Positions 56,791 to 64,000 of a stretch of 64,000 nucleotides of DNA are shown here, piece by piece; within the stretch, counting starts at the first letter, position 1; each line of letters opens with the position of its first letter. Origin of the DNA: Venturia oleaginea (taxonomy: Eukaryota; Ascomycota; Dothideomycetes; Venturiales; Venturiaceae); contig JABMLP010000001.1 of the NCBI GenBank assembly GCA_013176395.1, positions 248,001 to 312,000 on the forward strand. Reading direction: 5' to 3'. The notes under the pieces are model-generated. The model ran no database searches. It saw only the letters and a list, made by a program, of their open reading frames with translations, and was not told the DNA's origin. The position numbers and the translations under genes were made by a program.

Positions 56791-59700
56791 TCACTCTCGG
56801 ACCTCGAAGACTTCCCGACTCCAGCCGAACCACTTCTTCATGCGCCTGCCCATAGAGTGCAACATGATTGGGTCGATGACAGGCTCCGAGTGAGGCCTAT
56901 GGAAGGAGATACTGCCTAGGTCGCTTGAGAACCTGACAGCAGACCCACTACCTCGTTCGGCAACGAAATTGGCGTCGATCATCGCGCTGACGAAGTGAGC
57001 CCATTTGAAACTTCGCTTTGTGACCTCTCCTGGAGCTGGAAACATGTCGGAGAAGAGGGTGTAGTTGTACTTGTCAACCTGGATGAAGAGAGGTTCGCTG
57101 TCTGGAACAGGCAGAACGGAATGAGGGCGAACTTGCGTAGGCTCTATGTCGTGGTTTTCAACCAAGCTTACAAGTTTGATGAGTTTGGCTACTGTCCTAA
57201 TTCTTTTTTGTGGGACGTGGCTGTAGCTTTGTTCGCTGCCCCAAGTTGTCTGACTGGGTGTTGTGGCAACATGAAAACTCATCTGCGCCCTGATACCTGC
57301 TGCTTCCTCCATGGCCTTGCGGACAGCAAGACCTTCTAGATGTCGCTCCTCAATACACGCTTCTTTGTCTCCAGCAGACAACAGCTTGCATTGTTTTTCG
57401 ATGAACCACTGTGGGGCTTTGAGCTTCTCCAGTTGTCTACGAGTCTCTGTCCTAACAACTTGCCACAAGCGATTGAGCTCAATGCGAGCAGCACTAGCTT
57501 GATTAAGCCACAAGTTGTCCATCTTTCCGACTGGAAATTTGTATTTTGTGCAGAGACTCTCGAGAACGGGGCCGCAGAGTACTTGTGGCCTCACGGTATT
57601 CCAACGTTCGCAGAGGTGCGACTGAAAAAGGAGGCGAGCCGGGAAAGCACCTGACAAGCTCTTGGGGTCACTATTGTAGCTGCGATCAAAGCTAATTGAC
57701 ATCCTGACTTCGTCCAACACAGCAACATCGCTGATGTTTTGGAGCAATCTGTCACTAATGCGGTTTCGCTCCTTGTAATCGGCTTTAGACAAAAGGGTGA
57801 CAGATTGCTCCAAAACATCAGCGATGTTATCCAAGACTTGAAAATTGAAGCAGGGGTCGTGAGCGTAGAGACGTCGGAACTCATCGTATCCTAAACAGGA
57901 AAGGCTCCAGAACAGGTTGTCCTCGCCGAAGGGATCTTCCCAATGAGCATGCGCATGAGATGTGTTGCACCCACATTTGTTCATGTCGAAATTATGTTGA
58001 AATCCACGTTGACACGGGAGAAACACGTCAATTTGGACAGTATTGTGAGCAATGCCCTGTGCGCACATCTGCCAGAGACTGAACAGTTGTTTTTGAACTT
58101 CACCGAAATTCTCCTCACTCGGGCATGCTACCCAGGCATCGTGACAATCGACCAGTAGCTCGCACTCGTGAAGTGTGTCTCGCCACCTCCATTCACTCTG
58201 GACAGCGTTGCTCACGATATCGCAGTAGCACCCTTGCCAACCACCACGCTTGTTGAAACACTTGAAGTAAGCAGAGGATTGGATTTCCTCTACACGATAT
58301 TGTACATAGTGAGGATCCGTCTGCACCTGGTGGAGCTCATCGAATGCAACTCGATATCGATCCCTGATGATTTCGAGACTTCTGGTAGGACTGAAATTGG
58401 GTGGCGGCGAGAATGCTTGCTGTAGATGTGAGGAGTTGATGATTGACGTCGAAGTGCCGAAACTGAAGAAGCCATTCTGAACGAGTTGCTGCCATTTCGA
58501 TTGAACCTGCTGAAGTTAATACAAACGTCAAAAAATTCTGGCAATGATAGTGCGCGATTCTTCGAGGCTTATTTCTTCCAGTCGCTAGAAAACCTTGGGC
58601 GCGGGCTGCCCGGCGTCAAGAGATCAATTCAGGCTGAGCTTCGAGACGATCTGTCGGCAGGTCTGGGGTCCAGAAAGAGCAACGGAGGGGAGTAATATAC
58701 TTACTGTCGTCTCGTCCACCAGTGTTTGATTTCCAACTAAGGCATCAACCATCTTGCGCAGGAAGTGCATGATGCGCTTCTGCGCGGTCAAAATCTGTCG
58801 AGCTTTGCAGTACCCAACAATTTGCCAACTATGAGCCTTTTCTTCATCCTATGCAACGAGTTTTCCGTACTCCGGTCCCTGCATAACCACACAGTTCTCA
58901 TTGAACTCTGGTATCAAAACGACGTGGTATTCGGCAAGAGTCAGGTGCCATTTGTCGAACATAACCCATTCTGCTGGCTCAAAAGCGCTGCGGACGTGCA
59001 ATAGACTTAGGAGTCGCAATGGCTCCTCATTCAAGGTGTCCTGGTCAAGATATGGTGTGAGCCATGTGTCATATGCGCCCCCACGAGGCGATTCTACTCT
59101 TATGAATGTGCGTACATTCTGCTTAGACTGCAATCACATCCTTTACTGTGTATATTTATAAAGTGTGCGGGTGGCCATCGGAAGGGTGCCAAGTCGGCCA
59201 CTTCTTCCAGCAATTCGAGTCGTTTTGCTTTGCTTTTCTTTTTCCAACGTGAGACCACGAGATCGGCATGTTGTTTCAGAGAGGTTCGGAGGTGGCTGAG
59301 GTCGGATTGAACGCTGACGGCAAGCTCTCGCGCGGTGGTTGAGGCAACATTGTCGTCCACAGCCTGGCTTGCTGGATAGAACTGGCCGAAGCAGACTGCG
59401 CAGCGTAAGTCACAGGTGTATGGTTGTGCTGGCGGGTCGTCCTCCTCAAGTTGATACCCGCGCAATCCGTTGTCTCTACCTGGGATCGGGTCTTTCTCAA
59501 GTTCGTGCCTTCGAGTTGGGTTGATCCGAATCACTTGATCGCATTCCTTACGTCTCATCAAAGTCCCACAGATGAGCTTATGCCGCAGTTCTTTGTCGTG
59601 CCTGGCACATTTCGATTCTTTACGCTTTATGCGAGCGTCAGAGTCGATAAGATATATTTTCCAGAACAGAGTGTCGTCGTAGTATTCGTCTTCATCATGG

Positions 59701-59888
59701 TCGTAATCGCGTGCTTGCTCCATTGTGTAACAGTCGTCGGTGAATTTGCAAGGGAAGGGAGAGACTGAAACCTGGAGGTAGGCTTCAACATATCTTGGCC
59801 CGCCAGTCGATTGAGGTACTGCGAGTTCAGTCGAAGTATCAATTGAGGTCACCTTCACTTCCCTTGGGCGCAAAGCGCCACCATTCAT
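56791..59888 (-). CDS. Large fungal protein of unknown function, Cys/Trp-rich
   Basis: The N-terminal exon starts at 59888 (MNGGALRPREVKVTS) and contains YTCDLRCAVCFGQF and then VVSRWKKKSKAKRLELLEEV. Downstream pieces read WLTPYLDQDTLNEEPLRLLS, FNENCVVMQGPEYGKLV and QKRIMHFLRKMVDALVGN. A last long exon (from about 58400 to the stop at 56791) has VQYRVEEIQSSAYFKCFNKR, LKAPQWFIEKQCKLLSAGD-like segments and a C-terminal domain (IDPIMLHSMGRRMKKWFGWS). The order RWKKKS, then a YLxPYLN-like block, then NENCVxMxGPxYG is that of a widespread ascomycete family of roughly 800-1100 aa with no known function. Around 59110-59150 the frames do not join by a normal intron, so a frameshift or unusual splice is present. 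A perfect 32-bp inverted repeat lies in the last exon. Confidence 0.65.
57724..57828. repeat. Perfect 32-bp inverted repeat inside an exon
   Basis: 57724-57755 is the exact reverse complement of 57797-57828, with 41 bases between. Both arms are read as protein on the gene strand, giving DNIADVLEQSVT from one arm and SDRLLQNISDVA from the other. The frame stays open throughout. Confidence 0.95.
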
Positions 59889-60975
59889 TCATATCACTCC
59901 CAGCGTTTTGGGAACCAAAGTGAGCCGTTGAAGTGCGGTTCCCTAAGTCAGGACTGATGTCGATTCATTCCTGGCTTTGCTCGAGGCGTTGTTAACACGG
60001 GGGTCGCTGAGTCTATCATCACACAGCCGATCCTCATCACCGAGTTACCATCTTTGGCCCCTGCTGAAGATGAATCTCCAAGGCTGACATCTGGAACTCC
60101 ACCAAGAATCGATGTCGTCTATTGTCGTTGCCGGGTCACTCGTCGTTTAGTCCATCGTTCTCAAGCACGACATTGATCTTTCTGGGAGATGCTACTCAAT
60201 CTCACTGATTGATATTCTCCTTTGTCATCTTCAGCTGTTTTAACCACCCTTGAGTTCCGGGCCAAATCTGAACCACAAAGCTGCACATCCTGCCACGCGT
60301 AGACACGTCGCGGTGAGGTTCGGAAAAGCTGGGTAACTGTCGTTACGCTCATGGTTCGTGTACGTTGCATGTCGTTGGGATTGCAGTTGAGCGTAAGCGC
60401 TTTTTCGCAATTTAAACGCTCGTCTAAGACCATTGACTGGCATTGATGAAATGTGTTGATGTTTGATGGCGAGGAGAGTGAGGAGTGGTTCGAACTTCGA
60501 ACTTCTCACCACCAGCCCTTTTTTCGGGTGCTAGCCCCAGCAACCACACCGGAGTGTCCGCCTGTCCAAATTCACGCACACCAAAGCCTAGACAAGCATT
60601 CAATGCAGGCTCAGGATATTCTATCAAAATGCGGCAAAGATGCGATCCCAGGATGCAGATTGCGATAAGAGATTGATAGGTGAGCGCGAGGGTTTCGCGC
60701 ACGCCATACTTCCGACCTTCTATCTGCCTTTCCTCCAGCTTTCTCACCTCTCACAAAGCAACGCCATTCCCAGAACGACTCTTGATTCGCCTAGCATCCA
60801 TGAATCCGTGGGATTATACTGCATACTGCATACAAAATCGCAATCTTGCTCTGCAGTTCCAGACCGGACCCTTGAACCTGGATTATGGGGTTTGTATATC
60901 TATTCATGCTCTCCTTATCAATAGAGCTAAGCCTTGCAAGCTCAGTATTTTTTGAAGGACAAAGCTTGATTTACA
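59889..60975. other. Divergent intergenic region
   Basis: Between the cysteine-rich gene (-) and the permease (+), so it should hold both promoters. Frames of 60-107 codons occur on both strands but none shows a domain. Confidence 0.4.
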
Positions 60976-63258
60976 ATGGACGTCGTGGAGAAGAAGCCGG
61001 AGTACGACATTGGCGTCCAGAACTCCGAGGATGGCCTCATCGATAATGTCGATGGTCTTCATCGAAGACTCAACAATCGTCAGATCCAATTCATTGCCAT
61101 TGGAGGTAATCTGAATGAAAACCCGGTCGAAAGTCACTTGCTAACATATTGGATTAAGGCTCCATTGGAACTGCGCTTTTTGTCTCTATCGCATGGGGTC
61201 TTTTCGAAGGGGGACCAGCTTCCCTCCTCCTCGGCTTTTTGACCTATGCATGTATGCTTGCTCTAGTCAACAGCTGTATGGCCGAGATGACCATTTTCAT
61301 GGTAGGAGCTTCATATTTTCTTCGCCTATATCATGATCTAACATTATACACAGCCAGTCTCTGGTGGGTTCGTCAGGTTGGCTGGAAAATGGGTTGACGA
61401 AGCCTTTGGGTACTGGCTCATTTTGATCATTATCATATCCCCATACTAAACACTGGATTAGATTCACCGTTGGCTGGAACTTCTTTCTGTACGAGGCGAT
61501 TCTCATTCCATTCGAGATCTCGGCATTGAACGTCGTTATAACATACTGGTCGGATAAAATCCCTCTAGCCGCTATTTGTGCGGCTTGCATCGTGCTATAT
61601 GCTATGATCAATTTGTTTGCCGTTAAATGGTACGGTGAGGCCGAGTTTTGGCTATCCAGTGGCAAGATCATTCTCATCTTCATGCTGTTCGCGTTTACCT
61701 TCATCACTATGGTGTGTCTGAGGTTCGAATCTGTTTTAAACAACCGCTAACGAACCATCTCAGATCGGTGGAAATCCAAAACACGACGCGTATGGATTCA
61801 GATACTGGAAAAGTGGGCCTCCCAGTACACTACTTGAGGTTTGCAGTACTAACTTTACAAGATCCCGGCTCATTCGCCGAATACGTGACAAAAGGCCCTC
61901 TCGGCAGATTTGAAGGGTTCCTCGGTGCATTCTTCCAAGCTTCCTTCACTATAGTAGGCCCTGAATACGTCTCCATGGTTGCAGGAGAAGCCATCTACCC
62001 TCGCATCACCATCAAAACGGCCTTCAAGACCATGTATTGGCGATTCGCAGTCTTCTTCATCGGCGGTGCCCTCTGCGTCGGTATAGTCCTGCCATACAAC
62101 GACCCAACTCTCAACAAACTGCTGAATGGTGGCAATACTGGCACCGCAGCCTCCTCACCATACGTAATCGCTATGCAAAACCTCGGTATCACCGTTCTGC
62201 CCGATCTCACGAACGCCTTAATGATGACATCCATCTTCTCAGCCGGGAACTCATACGTGTATGTTCATCTACGCTCCCTGTCATTATGGCCCATGCCATT
62301 TACATCCTTGACACTTCACAACTGGAAACGTTTTGTCCTTTTTGATTTGAGATCGATATCGAGAAATTCTTGGCAAGTCTTATCTTCAAGATGAGCCAGA
62401 AATTTATCAACATCGATATCAGATTAAGGGACTTTCTAATAACGTGCAACATCAACTCTTGCGTGGGAGAAAGCAATTTCACCCACTGACCCTCTTCCCA
62501 CCCCAAGACCAACAAATCTAACGCCACAACGATCAGATACTGCGCCTCCCGCACCCTCTACGGCCTCGCCCTCGACGGCCACGCCCCAAAACTCTTCACC
62601 AAAACAACAAGATCCGGAATCCCAATCTACGCCTTCACCCTAACAATGCTATTCCCCTTCCTCTCCTTCCTCTCCGTAGGATCCGGAGCCTCGCAAGCTC
62701 TAAAATGGCTCGCCAACCTCACCCAAGCAAGTCAATTGCTCGACTACGTATTCATGTGCATAATATACATCTTCTTCCACCGCGCCCTAAAAACCCAAGG
62801 ATACGATCGCAAATCCCTGCCGTATCGCGGGTGGGGACAACCCTACGTCGCGTACGCTGGGTTAGCTTGTATGCTTGTCACAGTGGGTATTTATGGATAC
62901 ACTGTTTTTTTACCGGGATGGTGGAATACAGGTTCGTACTCCTACTTACTTGCTCACCTGACCTTAATCAACGACCTTGCAACCCTCTCTCTCATTTCTC
63001 TTCTCTTCTCAAGTTAATAACGTGGTATATTTAGGAACATTCTTCACATCCTACACCATGGTCTTCATCTGCATCCTCCTCTACCCCTTCTGGAAAATCC
63101 TCAAAAAAACCAAAATCATCAAGGCGGAGGAATGCGATTTAATATGGGAAAGACCGATCATCGATGCTTACGAAGCTGCTATTGAGGAACCGCTCGGTCT
63201 GTGGGAAGATATGGGTCGCGTCTTTGGTATAAAGAGGAGGAAACAGAATGTAGAGTAG
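60976..63258 (+). CDS. Dip5-like amino acid permease (YAT family, APC superfamily)
   Basis: Eight exons (60976-61105, 61159-61301, 61354-61409, 61462-61711, 61764-61812, 61862-62258, 62537-62931, 63035-63258) join to 547 aa. Family blocks in order: RQIQFIAIGGSIGTALFVS, GGPASLLLGFLTYACMLALV, MAEMTIFMPVSGGFVRLAGK, GWNFFLYEAILIPFEISALN, GGNPKHDAYGFRYW and SFTIVGPEYVSMVAGEA, then about six more membrane helices and a cytoplasmic end. The match is closest to dicarboxylic amino acid (Glu/Asp) permeases of the plasma membrane, but substrate range in filamentous fungi varies. Most introns are 49-53 bp with CTAAC-like branch sites; intron 62259-62536 is 278 bp. The cytosolic N-terminus is short. All joins keep the frame, so the gene looks intact. 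Confidence 0.85.
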
Positions 63259-64000
63259 AGTAGTGAAATATCTGGTGGGAATTGTAAAAAGAGCAGGATA
63301 AGAAGGTAGATGGATGAGAAGCCATCAAAACTTCTTCTTTCCATTGCCGTCAAGATGGAAATGAGAGGGATGGATATAGTAGCTACAGCCACAGCCACGG
63401 ATACGGTATGAAGCACATACTTCCCTTCCGAACCTATGACAGGTTACACTTGGATGTCAACCTTCAAAGTGTAAGGCTTCTCCAATTCCAAAATAGACAA
63501 TTTGTTTTAAAACAATCCATCTTGATAGCCACACCTCCAGTTGTGTCGGAAGGCCCGTGAAAGTAGCCACAGAGTGTATTGGCCTCGCTGTAACAGACCT
63601 ATCGAACCAGCGCTCATTCCTCCCTACTGACGTAGAACACTCGGAACGAAGTAATATTGACAACCTCTATATTTGGCTATTCAGCGATCGTTCTCGTGAG
63701 AAGAAAGATCGGGCATCCTTAGATATTTTCTTACCAGCAGACACTCGTCTTTACTCTCCGCGCTCAAGCAACGTGGCGGACATACAAACCGCTGTACGCT
63801 ATCATGCATGCATACCTCCAACTCCGTCTCAAGCTCTCAACAATTCCAATGCCACGTCAATTACTGTTCTGGCAACGACTGTACATCATGCAATTATGAC
63901 CTTCTATGCCGGTCGAATGCTCCTATGGCTGATACAGAAATTTGTATGAGACACTAGAAGCAGAAGACCTGGTCCTCGAGCTTGCTGACTGGGCGGGCTT
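63259..64000. other. Downstream region, no gene seen
   Basis: 3' side of the permease gene. A 130-codon frame at 63557-63949 (+) has no recognisable features. Confidence 0.35.

Noticed and set aside
61648..62394. 248-codon frame taken as a separate gene within the permease region
   Set aside because: It is one permease exon read through its neighbouring introns. Splicing at GT..AG sites gives the full permease.

Overview
The window is genomic DNA of a filamentous ascomycete (Pezizomycotina). Host genes have many 48-65 bp GT..AG introns with CTAAC-like branch points. The families seen are fungal: DUF4267, DUF7728, DUF8035, a Zn2Cys6 regulator with an MHR region, a Whi3/Scw1-type RNA-binding protein, a Dip5-type permease and a NACHT-ankyrin STAND receptor. 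The mobile elements (MULE, pogo/Fot1-like, chromodomain Ty3/gypsy, Ty1/copia, Tad-like LINE) are also typical of fungi. A Leotiomycete is my guess only.

Layout. 1-4.2 kb: decayed BTB genes around a defective Mutator-like element (MULE) that has a perfect 10-bp target duplication. 4.9-24.9 kb: a host block with a CorA-like transporter (-), a DUF4267 membrane protein (+), an unrecognised nuclear-looking protein (-), a DUF7728 secreted/membrane protein (-), a DUF8035 low-complexity protein (-), a secreted precursor with dibasic-flanked peptide repeats (+) and a triple-repeat charged protein (-). 25.2-34.5 kb: a nested transposon island holding a pogo-like element, LTR/gag remnants, a gypsy pol fragment, a LINE-derived non-autonomous element and a copia relic split by a second pogo-like element. 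34.6-37.7 kb: a 998-aa NACHT-ankyrin receptor with nine nearly identical ankyrin repeats. 38.0-43.6 kb: a 22-bp minisatellite, an internally deleted Tad-like LINE and a third pogo-like element. 43.6-47.3 kb: mostly unassigned. 47.4-63.3 kb: host genes again, namely the RNA-binding protein (+), a Zn2Cys6 factor (+), an intron-containing tRNA-Ser(CGA) candidate (+), a cysteine-rich fungal protein of unknown function (-) and a Dip5-like amino acid permease (+).

The genes form no obvious biosynthetic cluster or single pathway. The most distinctive items are the KEP-like secreted peptide precursor at 21.7 kb, the homogenised ankyrin array of the receptor walled in by transposons, two long inverted repeats inside host genes (6.25 and 57.7 kb), and defective transposons whose termini and target duplications can be read exactly. 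Exon joins were made by eye. Those of the DUF8035, NACHT, Zn2Cys6, permease, DUF7728 and secreted-precursor genes all close in frame; the 5' half of the CorA gene and the middle of the cysteine-rich gene remain unresolved.
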